DNA from: Paenibacillus etheri
Lineage (GTDB): Bacteria; Bacillota; Bacilli; Paenibacillales; Paenibacillaceae
DNA length: 64,000 nt
Reading direction: 5' to 3'
Assembly: GCF_001012825.1 (NCBI RefSeq)
Contig: NZ_LCZJ02000026.1
Span: 346,761-410,760 of the forward strand
Notes under the pieces: generated by a model
The model's database searches: none
What the model was told of the DNA's origin: nothing
The model's input: the letters and a program-made list of their open reading frames with translations, nothing else
Translations under genes and position numbers: made by a program
In this document: positions 29,259-37,854 of the stretch, in pieces
Layout of the letters: each line of letters starts with the position of its first letter
Position numbering within the stretch: the first letter of the stretch is position 1

Positions 29259-29948
29259 ATGAAAACTATTCAGGATCCAAATCTTATAGCACATTACATT
29301 ACCCAATTTAATCTAAATCAAGTATTCACGACATCAAAACATGCTTTAATTCAGTTACGTGTCTATGAGCAGAATGAAATCATTTTGCATGAGAGCGATG
29401 AGCTGGACGGAATTTATTTTCAAGTGGAGGGGCGTACTAAGGTTTCTTCAAGTGTGGGAACGGGAAAATCCTTGTTATTACGGTTCTGCTCACCCTTGTC
29501 TTTATTCGGAGATATTGAGTTCGTGCAAGAGGTTCCAGTCCAATCACAAGTGGAAGCCGTACAACAAACCACCTTCTTATTTATCTCAAAACAAAAGGTT
29601 GAGTCTGACCTAATGGATAACCACAGATTTAAAGACTTGTTGCTGAAACATCTCTCCTACAAGCTTCTAACCTGCACATCCGCATCCCGAACGAACTTGC
29701 TGGGCTCAGTTGAGGAAAGGTTTGCAAGTTATTTATTGACTATTCAACTCCAACGTGAGTTTGGAAAAGAAATTCAGACGCCATACATCCCAGATATAGC
29801 CTCTTTGATTGGGACGACCCCCCGCCATTTAAACCGTGTCATTCAGCGGCTCACCGACATGGAGATCTTATATAAAGTTAAACAAGAAATTGTTGTACTC
29901 GACTGGGAGCGTTTGGATGAAATGTCTAACGGAATAAGATTTGAATAA
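29259..29948 (+). CDS. Crp/Fnr-family regulator (YeiL-like)
   Basis: 229 aa from ATG 29259, preceded by AAGGAG at 6 bases; an ATG at 29238 has only a poorly spaced site. Cyclic-nucleotide-type sensor domain ~25-140 (EQNEIILHESDELDGIYFQV, SLFGDIEFVQE) and Crp-type winged helix (IPDIASLIGTTPRHLNRVIQ) at ~175-200. No Cys cluster for an iron-sulfur centre is visible, and the cAMP-binding Arg is not clear, so the ligand is unknown. A decayed duplicate lies at about 37060-37625. Confidence 0.88.
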   Translation: MKTIQDPNLIAHYITQFNLNQVFTTSKHALIQLRVYEQNEIILHESDELDGIYFQVEGRTKVSSSVGTGKSLLLRFCSPLSLFGDIEFVQEVPVQSQVEAVQQTTFLFISKQKVESDLMDNHRFKDLLLKHLSYKLLTCTSASRTNLLGSVEERFASYLLTIQLQREFGKEIQTPYIPDIASLIGTTPRHLNRVIQRLTDMEILYKVKQEIVVLDWERLDEMSNGIRFE

Positions 29949-29964
29949 CCTAAAAGTTCATCAT

Positions 29965-30303
29965 TCAATTGAGGATAAAATGATCGATGTCATCATAACG
30001 GATATCGATCTTTTCTCCGTTTCTTTTGACAAGATTTATATACAGAGGAGCTGCATCAACACTTCCGCCACCCACCAACACATGGTAGTCATCATTGATT
30101 TCATATTTACGGATGTACAAGCCTGAACCAACGTCTTCAAAGGGATAGGCATCAAAATCCTCCCAGGTTAACTCCTCGCCTCTTTGGGCTAAGTCACGCA
30201 ACTCATTCATGGACAACACTGCAGGTTTGTTATGATTGCAGGCTGAAAGTATAATCGTCAAAGCAAACAATAACAGCATTATCAAGTTCCGCTTACTTCT
30301 CAT
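29965..30303 (-). CDS. Small lipoprotein, unknown function
   Basis: 112 aa. Signal peptide with lipobox IILSAC, lipidated Cys at residue 22, so it should be anchored to the outer face of the membrane. The mature part is acidic and short (ELTWEDFDAYPFEDVGSGLY, YHVLVGGGSV). GGAGG lies 7 bases before the ATG. The 3' end is convergent with the Crp/Fnr gene, and a decayed copy of that junction is present at 37574-37625. No domain was recognised. Confidence 0.75.
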   Translation of the reverse strand: MRSKRNLIMLLLFALTIILSACNHNKPAVLSMNELRDLAQRGEELTWEDFDAYPFEDVGSGLYIRKYEINDDYHVLVGGGSVDAAPLYINLVKRNGEKIDIRYDDIDHFILN

Positions 30304-30380
30304 TCATAAACCTCCAAACTCTATATTTTGTTATTTACAGGAAAATATAATGTAATAATACCATAGCTTAGACTAGATGT

Positions 30381-30424
30381 TAAAAAGGAGTAAAGCCCTT
30401 TTGAGGGTGCTTTACTCCTTTTTA
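30381..30424. terminator. Strong bidirectional terminator
   Basis: Perfect stem AAAAAGGAGTAAAGC / GCTTTACTCCTTTTT. It lies between the lipoprotein promoter region and the immunity genes and can stop transcription coming from either side. Confidence 0.8.
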
Positions 30425-30485
30425 AATCTTTAATTGGGAGGGATTTTGAATTGGCACAGCAAGCTACGACACCGGAAAATGAATA

Positions 30486-30600
30486 TAAAAAAACAGGTCA
30501 GTCATGGGGGTATCTGACCATAATCGACCTGTTTTATGTAACGCTTCAGCGTTAATTAGGTTATACTTTTCAATCATTAATGTGCGTATAAAAGAAATCA
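30486..30600 (-). repeat. Immunity-gene 3' repeat, copy A (terminator plus small hairpin)
   Basis: Contains a minus-strand terminator (AAACAGGTC / GACCTGTTT with T7), then the hairpin AACGCTTCAGCGTT and a conserved TTTTCAATCATTA segment. A second copy with the same parts in the same order is at 31164-31266. Each copy lies directly 3' of an SMI1-type gene. The rest of the 30304-30705 gap has no recognised gene. Confidence 0.8.
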
Positions 30601-30705
30601 AGAATCATGTAGCGGTATTACATGAGTTAAGTGAGATATTGGTTAAATAATGAGTTCAATTGACATTGGGCAGCCCACACAATGCATCGAAGAATAATAA
30701 TCTAA

Positions 30706-31143
30706 CTATTTTTCCGTCTCATCGTATAGTTTCTCTAAAAATTCCTCAAAATCCTTAGTAAAGAAGTACATATTATTCATATCTTCTGGGTCTTCATCAT
30801 GAATCCAAAAATAAATATTCCCAAAAGGCTTTTCAGTAAGACCTAAACAAATTTGATTCCCACCTGGATCATCTGCAATTGGAATAAATCCTATATCCAT
30901 TATATCGTCAAATATATCAATTTTCTTGTTTAAATTGCCATACATTTCACCAATACCATAGAAAATATTTACCATACCATTGCCTTGCTCTTTAGAAATA
31001 GTAAAGTAATATGGTCTAAGATAACCCCCATTGTTTTTCAATAAGAATTCTCGATATTGTTGAGGAAGTTTAACTCTGATTATTCTTTCGAAGTCTTGAA
31101 GTCTAGATTCCGTTAAAACTTCATTGTTTCCTTGTATCTCCAA
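30706..31143 (-). CDS. SMI1/KNR4-family immunity-type protein
   Basis: 145 aa. SMI1/KNR4 core is visible: LTESRLQDFERIIRVKLPQQ then YREFLLKNNGGYLRPYYFTI, and a C-terminal FFTKDFEEFLEKL. TTG start with GGAGGAG 6 bases upstream. SMI1-like proteins are common immunity partners of polymorphic toxins, which fits the WHH nuclease two genes upstream. It is cytosolic. Its own 3' terminator repeat suggests an immunity cassette acquired or copied separately from its neighbour. Confidence 0.8.
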   Translation of the reverse strand: MEIQGNNEVLTESRLQDFERIIRVKLPQQYREFLLKNNGGYLRPYYFTISKEQGNGMVNIFYGIGEMYGNLNKKIDIFDDIMDIGFIPIADDPGGNQICLGLTEKPFGNIYFWIHDEDPEDMNNMYFFTKDFEEFLEKLYDETEK

Positions 31144-31163
31144 TTTAATCTCCTCCAGGTCAC

Positions 31164-31266
31164 AAAAAACAGGTCAATCATGGTGGTATTAAACCATAAT
31201 CGACCTGTTTTTTGTAACGCTTTAGCGTTAACTTTTCAATCATTACTGTACGTACAAACGAAATGA
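31164..31266 (-). repeat. Immunity-gene 3' repeat, copy B (terminator plus small hairpin)
   Basis: Same layout as copy A: AACAGGTC / GACCTGTT stem with T run on the minus strand, hairpin AACGCTTTAGCGTT, TTTTCAATCATTACTGTACG. It ends the 31334-31849 gene. Confidence 0.8.
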
Positions 31267-31333
31267 CTAAATCTTTATTCGGGCAATACATAAGTGATGG
31301 GTGTATTCGGTACTAGTTAGCCCTTAATGTTTT

Positions 31334-31849
31334 TTATTCAGTTAGCATTGTTAGGAATTCTTCAAAACTATTTGCAACATGATAGCTCACTGGGTCAAAT
31401 TCACCAGAATTTGCATGATCCCACACACAAACTTTAGGATTATTTCTAGATTCACGAAAATCTAAGCATAGAAAATCACCAGCAAATAAAACAGCAACTG
31501 GTAATAATGCAACTCCTACCAAATCCTCATCATCAATTAGTCTCTCATCAAGCTGAGATTTAGTAGCATCAATATCAAATATTCCAAACTCATTTTCTGT
31601 TGGATTCTCAAGAATGCATAAAAATCTAGTAATTGCATAGCTATGATCATTACAAATAAACGAACGAATTTCTGGAGCACCTCCATTATTTATTTTAATA
31701 AATTCTTTATATTCTAATGGCAATTCTACTCTCCAAAAACCTTCTTCTTTCGATAACAGTTGATCAGACGGTAAAGGATAAACTATAGTCTCTTTTTTTA
31801 TTTTCGTAATAATTTCCTCCCTCTTATTTATCTTGCGGCATCTGCCCAC
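31334..31849 (-). CDS. SMI1/KNR4-family immunity protein
   Basis: 171 aa in the longest frame. Core: EEGFWRVELPLEYKEFIKIN then NGGAPEIRSFIC, ending VANSFEEFLTMLTE. It follows the WHH nuclease frame: the nuclease stop is at 31828, and AGAGGGAGG comes right after it. The only standard start (GTG 31849) lies inside the nuclease; with that ribosome site the start would be an in-frame ATT near 31810, which is rare. Very probably the cognate immunity gene of the nuclease. Cytosolic. Confidence 0.75.
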   Translation of the reverse strand: MGRCRKINKREEIITKIKKETIVYPLPSDQLLSKEEGFWRVELPLEYKEFIKINNGGAPEIRSFICNDHSYAITRFLCILENPTENEFGIFDIDATKSQLDERLIDDEDLVGVALLPVAVLFAGDFLCLDFRESRNNPKVCVWDHANSGEFDPVSYHVANSFEEFLTMLTE

Positions 31850-32067
31850 ATTCCAGTAGACCTTCCGCCATTGTGAGTTGTAATGTTATGAATTCCATAA
31901 GGAACCAATTGCATTTTCCCAGGGACTTCAGTGTGGTGCCATGTATACGATCCGTTCTCAACCAGTTTTCTTATGTCTTCTGGAAGATTATCATTTAACC
32001 GGTCAAACTGTTCTGTATCACCTTTTTTCCACAAATCTTTTGGGAGCTCATCACTATGCACTACCAC
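31828..32067 (-). CDS. WHH-type HNH/Endo VII nuclease domain (toxin tip)
   Basis: 79 aa from GTG 32067. The motif SYTWHHTEVPGKMQLVPYGI with following H and THNGG is the WHH nuclease signature (HNH/ENDO VII toxin superfamily). It has no secretion signal of its own. Removing one T from the T4 tract at 32080-32083 fuses it in frame to the upstream signal-peptide protein (DKPEF then EGAGVVVHSDELPKDLW), giving one ~266-aa secreted nuclease. So it looks like the C-terminal toxin part of a frameshifted gene. An SMI1 immunity gene follows at once. Confidence 0.7.
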   Translation of the reverse strand: MVVHSDELPKDLWKKGDTEQFDRLNDNLPEDIRKLVENGSYTWHHTEVPGKMQLVPYGIHNITTHNGGRSTGMWADAAR

Positions 32068-32077
32068 GCCTGCACCC

Positions 32078-32629
32078 TCAAAATTCAGGCTTATCGTTAT
32101 ATATTAATTTGTCTTCATCATCATATCCTGTATACACCTTTATGTTAGCAGTCAACGTCCCCACCTGAAACTCTGGATCTTCACCAGTTATAGCTGGCGT
32201 ATAGCTATTAGCGCTTATCCATTTCATATCTGATATTCCAAAACTTTTAATTTCAGATTTAGTAAATTCATTATGTTTAGAGTCTTCCATTAAATCCGGT
32301 GCATAAACACTCATATCCAATATGAAATCCGTACGTTTTTTATTAGGTACCGCACTAACTCCAGATCCAGTTGTATCGGTTATTTCAGATCCCCCTTCCC
32401 AAGTCGCTTTCCAATTCGGCCCATCTGTTTGCACCCATATGATCATAGGTGTTGCCTCTTTCTTTCCAGTTACTTTTACTTTCAAAGTTTGCATTGGTGC
32501 AGGACCTTGCGGAGTAACAACAGCATCTGGTGGATATCCATACTTAAAAAATCCTATTGCGTAAGATGAAACTGGAAATTGGGCAACTAATAAAGCTATT
32601 AACAGAAAGCTTATCCCCCATTTTTTCAT
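32078..32629 (-). CDS. Secreted protein, N-terminal part of split WHH toxin
   Basis: 183 aa. Signal peptide at 1-24 (MKKWGISFLLIALLVAQFPV, cut near SYA). The mature part is beta-rich with no domain I recognise (LKVKVTGKKEATPMIIWVQT is typical). It lies 10 bases after the SLH gene stop and ends YNDKPEF-stop in a T4 tract, 11 bases before the nuclease frame. I infer a single-base frameshift separates it from its toxin domain. On its own it would be a secreted protein of unknown role. Confidence 0.65.
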   Translation of the reverse strand: MKKWGISFLLIALLVAQFPVSSYAIGFFKYGYPPDAVVTPQGPAPMQTLKVKVTGKKEATPMIIWVQTDGPNWKATWEGGSEITDTTGSGVSAVPNKKRTDFILDMSVYAPDLMEDSKHNEFTKSEIKSFGISDMKWISANSYTPAITGEDPEFQVGTLTANIKVYTGYDDEDKLIYNDKPEF

Positions 32630-32639
32630 ACCACTTCAC

Positions 32640-33873
32640 CTATTCTATTTTCATGTCATAACTAACACGTGAGCCATCATCTGTTTTCAATCCTCGGTAA
32701 GGATACTCAACATCTATAAATTGCGCTACCCACAACCTCACTCCTTTTCCATTTCGGTAATTAGAAAAGAACTCCTCAGTATCTAGATAGGGTAACGTCA
32801 AATACCCGTATTTCTCCTGAAGAAAGTCGGTAACTTTTCTTTCTCCATTCACTAACATCTCAGCTCCATTGTAATAATGACTCAATGAGAAATGTTCAGT
32901 CTTCGGATAAATCGTAATTTCCACAAAAGCTCTATAAATTCCACGTCTATCTAAACTACTAACATACTCATTTTCATCTACAAACATCGGCGCATAAATT
33001 CCCTTTTGGTTTTTGAAATCCTGTGTATCTACTATAATAAAATGATGAAATTTAATCGTACCCGCGTTATTACGTAATGTGTCAGTCTTTTCTGCAACAT
33101 CATTGAATGAGCTGCCATTTGTCGAAAAAGGGCTAATACTCTCCATATTGGTCCGCTTGGTTCCCACTTCTCGCAGTTCATTTAATCCCACGAAACTATC
33201 TGCTTTCTGCTGACCAACCGTATTTAAACGCAACAGAATGGCAGAGGCTTCGGCGCGGGTTGCTTGCCTAGTTAAACCAAATGATCCATCAGGATAACCA
33301 CTCATCAGCTTCGTACCTAGTGAAACCGCAATATATGGAGATTGGGACTGCGGAATACCTGGTTTGAAATATTCTTTTACCGGAAGCACCGTTGTCACCG
33401 TGTCCTGCAAGGCTTGCTTATAATCAACATCGGCTGCTGCAAGTCCAGATGCCATCCATTTGGCAATTTCTATACGTGTAATGGGTGTGCTAGGCTTAAA
33501 TCCGTTCGGATAATCACTGGCGTTGATGTAACCCAGCGAAACTGCCCGATTTACTTCTGCCTCACTCCAGTGTCCTACCAAATCCGCAAAAACATTCGTT
33601 TGGTCCTTCTCAGCCTGCACCTTCGATGCCCTTGCCAGTAACGCAGCGAACTCTGCTCGTGTTACTGTCTCATTCGGTTTGAATGTGCCGTCGTCATACC
33701 CTTTGAAATATCCATTTTTCACCGCCCCATCAATAGCAGCTTTAGCCCAATGCTTTTTAATGTCCTTAAATGTAATTGTTTGCTCTGCTGCTATCGCCGG
33801 ATGAACCTGTGTCAATAAACCAATCCCAACTAAAGAAACTACTATTAGACTGTTAATTAATAATTTTTTTCAT
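32640..33873 (-). CDS. SLH-domain surface protein with frameshift in signal peptide
   Basis: The in-phase frame runs from 33815 (TTG, 391 aa), but the natural start is ATG 33873 with GGAGG 6 bases upstream. An A7 tract right after it puts the frame out; with A6 the protein would begin MKKLLINSLIVVSLVGIGLL and end its signal peptide at AIAA. Three SLH domains follow (KGYDDGTFKPNETVTRAEFA; second at ~70-125; SGYPDGSFGLTRQATRAEA), then a ~190-residue C-terminal part with no recognised domain. Operon-linked to the split WHH toxin 10 bases downstream. Either inactivated or phase-variable. Confidence 0.75.
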
Positions 33874-34062
33874 TATGTACCTCCGTTTTTTCAAGTTCCT
33901 TTCTATGGAACGTTCATGCAGTGTGAAATGAGTTATAAAGAATTCAATTGATATTTTGTATTCATTACATAATCCTTCAGGATCAATCGCCCCTTCAATT
34001 TGAATTTTATTTTTCTCCACCCATTCGGCGTATTCTTTAATTTCATTCTCCCAGATATCCCA
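33853..34062 (-). other. Open frame remnant, unknown
   Basis: About 69 codons without a start codon (WENEIKEYAEWVEKNKIQIE, GAIDPEGLC), running through the SLH start region and ending in its out-of-frame TAA. It looks like the C-terminal end of a lost gene. No family recognised. Confidence 0.35.
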
Positions 34063-34084
34063 CTACCTACCCTTTATTCACCGT

Positions 34085-34238
34085 CTATCAATTCCTGTTT
34101 TCGCCCAATGATTCGCCGCAATATCACTAAATTGAACAGCATCAGCCTTAACAGCTGAAGTTGAAGATGAAACTAAGCACACAGCGAGCATTAATAAGAA
34201 AGGAACTGCTTTTTCACTAGTTTTAATAGATTATCCAT
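34085..34238 (-). pseudogene. Truncated 5' copy of the downstream SLH gene
   Basis: From ATG 34238 it parallels the first ~45 codons of the SLH gene at 35525: signal peptide, VSSSTSAVKADAVQFSDI and NHWAKTGID. It is out of frame because an A-run has five As where six are needed (34210-34214), and homology stops after one partial SLH domain. The upstream 60 bases, including a GACGA..AAG ribosome site, are also copied, so this is a segmental duplication. Confidence 0.8.
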
Positions 34239-34316
34239 ATAAAACTTTCTCTCGTCGCTAATATATATTTATAAATCTAGACCTACTTGACAGCGCAATC
34301 ATCAACATCCTCTTCA

Positions 34317-35525
34317 CTATTGTTCACTATGAGGATTTACAATTAAAATATCTGCAAAGGAACGGAAATATCCAGAAGTCGGTGTAGCTATCCATACATT
34401 TACCGATTTTCTCAGCTTATCTTTCGTGACCTTAGGAACAATAATATAAGGAGAATCATCTCGTTTCTTGTGAAAAACTGGTGCGGTCATCGTTAATACA
34501 CCCTCTTCTTGCTTAGGATTGGGTAATCCTACACCTATTAATTCTACCTGTGCAAATCCATCACCGAAATAACGATCCGTTGCATCATTTTTCTCTGTTG
34601 ACTTCCAATAGAGGAGATATGCTTTTTTATAGTTCGATACGGGATGTCCAGGATTCCCATATTCTCCATAACTCCATTTAAGTGTGCTTAAAGGAGGTAC
34701 TTGTTTTAAATTAGGATCATTCGGATCTTCTAAATCAATTGCAACAAGTTCATGCAAGGTTGCTACGTATTTATTGTCTTTGGAGGTTAAGGTTAGCTTA
34801 TCTTCTCGCCATTGATCTTCAATGCTGGCATATCGCGACCAATCTTCACCTCGATATCCTACAATCTCCGGCATCACAGTAAAAATATTCGTCTTATGCC
34901 AAGCTATTTCAGCGCTGCTAATCGCATACTTATCGGTCGGAAGCTTTCCTCCGCCTTTTACAGTTAGTACGCGCTCTACGGTAGCAACAGATTGCGCTCT
35001 GGTTGTATTTTCTTTTTCTCCAAGCTTACCTGCGCCTAGTCCAGAGATTAAGCCTGACTTCGCAGCCAGATACATCCATTTGTCATCTTCCTTTGTCTGT
35101 AAGCCGGTTGCCCGGGCAGCAATACGTGCCATCTCTTGACGAGTTATCTTTTTGTTCCATTCCAGCTCTGAATTGGCAAAATCACTGGCCACGTACAACT
35201 TCGCCTGTTCCGCAGCATTGACGTAACTTTCATACCATTTGCCTCCGGTATCCTCGACACTTTGTCCAGTTGCTGTCACAATCATTTTGATGAATTCCGC
35301 ACGGGTCACGTTGGCGTTAGGCATGAACAGCCCTCCAGGATATCCCACTACGTATCCTTTGATCACTGCCGTATCTATCCCTGATTTCGCCCAATGTTTC
35401 GCCGGAACGTCACTAAACTGAATAGAATCAGCCTTAACCGTAGAAGTTGACGATGAAGCCAAGCTTACAGCTAGCAATAAGAAGACCGGAGCCGCTTTTT
35501 TGCTTAGTTTTAATAGAGTATTCAT
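34317..35525 (-). CDS. SLH-domain surface protein
   Basis: 402 aa, intact. Signal peptide 1-32 (APVFLLLAVSLASSSTSTVK, cut near KADS). SLH domains at ~35-90 (KHWAKSGIDTAVIKGYVVGY), ~95-140 and ~145-190 (weaker). The rest (~200-402) is an unrecognised domain with a PVFHKKRDDSPYIIVPK-type segment; it should face outward, since SLH binds the wall polymer. AAAGGAAG lies 6 bases before the ATG. Its codons 9-11 contain an intact A6 tract, the same place where its paralogues carry indels. Confidence 0.85.
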   Translation of the reverse strand: MNTLLKLSKKAAPVFLLLAVSLASSSTSTVKADSIQFSDVPAKHWAKSGIDTAVIKGYVVGYPGGLFMPNANVTRAEFIKMIVTATGQSVEDTGGKWYESYVNAAEQAKLYVASDFANSELEWNKKITRQEMARIAARATGLQTKEDDKWMYLAAKSGLISGLGAGKLGEKENTTRAQSVATVERVLTVKGGGKLPTDKYAISSAEIAWHKTNIFTVMPEIVGYRGEDWSRYASIEDQWREDKLTLTSKDNKYVATLHELVAIDLEDPNDPNLKQVPPLSTLKWSYGEYGNPGHPVSNYKKAYLLYWKSTEKNDATDRYFGDGFAQVELIGVGLPNPKQEEGVLTMTAPVFHKKRDDSPYIIVPKVTKDKLRKSVNVWIATPTSGYFRSFADILIVNPHSEQ

Positions 35526-35569
35526 ATAATTCTTCCTTTCGTCGCTAATATGTATTTATAGATCTAGAT

Positions 35570-35731
35570 TTACCTAACCGCACAATCCTCAATAAAATAT
35601 CCTTTTCGCGCGGCCTCCTCTGGATCGAACAGACTTTCTATAACAGTAACCCCCGAGGGTACACAGCTTTCTCCGTAAGCAATATGTCGCCCAGCTGAAT
35701 TCCGGGTACCTATTAGAACCTTTCGTCGCAT
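35570..35731 (-). CDS. Small protein, 53 aa, unknown
   Basis: ATG 35731 to TAA 35570 (RKVLIGTRNSAGRHIAYGES to FIEDCAVR). Not homologous to anything I recognise. It precedes the SLH gene by 44 bases. The same ending (DDCAVK-stop) survives upstream of the truncated SLH copy near 34270-34300, so the pair was duplicated together; this is the main support. The ribosome site is weak. Confidence 0.4.
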   Translation of the reverse strand: MRRKVLIGTRNSAGRHIAYGESCVPSGVTVIESLFDPEEAARKGYFIEDCAVR

Positions 35732-35741
35732 TACTGCCCCA

Positions 35742-36553
35742 CTACCTAAGGAATATGCATCCAGCAGCTACCCTTACATCATCGTAGCCTTGGTGTGTTG
35801 TTAAATGAACTAGAACACCATTGAGGAAATCACGAACCTCCTGCTGTTTGCCGTATATTCCGAGCGTATTAATATTCCTTAGCGGTATGTAGACCGGAAT
35901 ATCTCGCACAAAATACATCTCTTCGCATATTTTACTGGCGATTTCTTCAAGTGGGTTGTCATCGTCAATCGCTTTCGCTTTCGAGCTATATATTGGCACC
36001 AGAGCAATCGGCTGGATACCAACACCAACCCTGAGATTCAAAAAGTCATCTTCAATTCCGGTTTTTTCCCACAACTGCTTGCTTCTCCCCCGTACGATTT
36101 CTACGCAGGATTGAATACTTGGATGGATATATGTATAGGCTTCTCGTTGCGTACTGGCGGCACTTTGTAAATCATTACGAACCTGGAATAAGTAGTTGAG
36201 ATATTTCTTTTCAAGTTTTTTGTTCTGTTCATGATGTTTTTTCACACTGGATCTATAATTCAAAATTGAAACCATGACCGTTAGAACAGTCATACCCGTG
36301 GTTGATATCAGCATGGTAAACGACCTGGTCAATGTTGACATAAATATGGAGATGACTAACATCCCGATGGGGGGACTATAATCGTCAACCATGAGAAGGT
36401 TGGTTTTCCCGATGGTCGGGCAGGATCCTCCAAAACCAATTCACCTTCCGGGTAATTCGGTTTAATTCGAGGGGTTCTTTGTACCTGATTGGTTAGCATT
36501 TCTTGAGTACTCATCTTTTTCATCACCACTGGATAGGAATTTTGGATTAACAA
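35742..36553 (-). pseudogene. EssC/YukB-type (T7SS FtsK-SpoIIIE) ATPase fragment
   Basis: Two frames join to give an internal part of EssC: QRTPRIKPNYPEGELVLEDP in one, then the membrane helices (LVISIFMSTLTRSFTMLIS), QVRNDLQSAASTQREAYTYI and LGIYGKQQEVRDFLNGVL in the other. A C6 tract near 36372 lacks one C to join them. Only ~270 codons of the ~1400 expected remain; the P-loop domains and the FHA domains are lost. It signals a former type VII secretion locus near the toxin/immunity genes. Confidence 0.8.
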
Positions 36554-37058
36554 GAATCAATAGTGTAAATTTTAAATAAAAAATAAATTATTTTCCAATT
36601 TAGGATATACATACTGCATTATCGGTTCAACGACTAAATAGTTTATATTTTCCATAACATTTTTTGCTAAAATGGTTCAAAGATCCCCAATAAATTACCA
36701 TTATTTTTATAAAAGTAAAATTACTAGTGTATATAGATCCAGTTCTAAGGTCACCTAACTGTACTTTTGTTTTAGTTTAATTTAAGTCATTTGGCACATT
36801 TATTTTTTTATTTCTTTTTGTTCATCTTACTTCTCAGGAGTGTAAAATTACGAGTTCTTTGCATCCAATATTCCATTTTAGATCCTATGTATCAGACCAT
36901 TTCTACCAAACTGGAGAGAATTCATACTTCTGGAAGGAATTAACCCGTGAAAAAACTAGGAAATCCCTGCTAACTCGAACTATTTCCCGGTATCAAATCT
37001 CATATGTGTTTAAGCAAATGTAAACAGACAGACTCATAAGAGGCTGCCTGATATATTC
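36554..37058. other. AT-rich spacer, nothing recognised
   Basis: No plausible gene on either strand, no strong hairpin terminator and no clear repeat. It probably derives from decayed sequence between the EssC remnant and the Crp/Fnr copy. Confidence 0.5.
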
Positions 37059-37059
37059 T

Positions 37060-37625
37060 TTAATCCAAATACGTGTCTATGAGCAGAATGAAATCATTTT
37101 GCGTGAGGGCGATGAGCTGGACGAAATTTATTTTCAAGTGGAGGGGCGCACTAAGCCTTTCTTCTAGTGGGAACAGGAAACTCCTTGTTATTACGTTTCT
37201 GCTCACCCTTGTCTTTATTCGGGGACATTGAATACGTGCAGGAGGTTGAGGTCCAATCACACACATCCGCATCCCGAACGAACTTGCTGGGCTCTGTAGA
37301 GGAAAGGTTTGCAAGTTATTTATTGACTGTTCAACTCCAACGTGAGTTTGGAAAAGAAATTAAGACGCCATACATCCCAGATATAGCCTCTTTGATTGGG
37401 ACTACTCCCCGCCATTAAACCGTGTTATTAAGCGGCTCACCGACATGGAGATCTTATATAAAGTTAAGCAAGAAATTGTCGTGCTCGATTGGGAACGCTT
37501 GGATGAATTATCTAACGGTATGAGTAGGAGCGCAGTTTGCAATACCATCAATCAGCTATGATAACTGCTTAATCGAGGATAAAAGATCGATGTCTCATAA
37601 CAGATATCGGTCTTCTCTTCGTGAC
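37060..37625 (+). pseudogene. Decayed duplicate of the Crp/Fnr gene and lipoprotein end
   Basis: Parallels 29350-30022 nearly base for base in blocks (YEQNEIIL, then SLFGDIEYVQEVEVQS, then ASRTNLLGSVEERFASYLL, IPDIASLIGTTPRH). The middle ~40 codons (EAVQQTT to YKLLTC) are deleted, and several frameshifts break it. The last ~50 bases match the 3' end of the lipoprotein gene in opposite orientation, so a whole segment was duplicated. The N-terminal part is missing. Confidence 0.85.
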
Positions 37626-37668
37626 AGGTTATGTAAAGTTAGATTAGTCGTAACTGTGTAGGTAGCCC

Positions 37669-37818
37669 TCAGTTGCACTTTATACAGCTAAAACTTCTCT
37701 ATTTGACTTCAACACCTATTTAGTTGCACAATCTACACTTATTTAATAGAAAATGAACAGAATTTAGTGTGATCGGGACTTTTAGTTGTACGAATTACAC
37801 TTATTAATCGAAAATAGT
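37669..37818. repeat. Short degenerate direct repeats
   Basis: TTAGTTGCACAATCTACACT (37720) and TTAGTTGTACGAATTACACT (37782) recur 62 bases apart, each followed by TATT-AATNGAAAAT; a third partial match (CAGTTGCACTTTATACAGCT) is at 37669. They look like a short interspersed element. No gene lies in 37626-37854. Confidence 0.5.
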
Positions 37819-37854
37819 AGCCGTCCCCTCATATATTTGTACTCTTTACAATTA

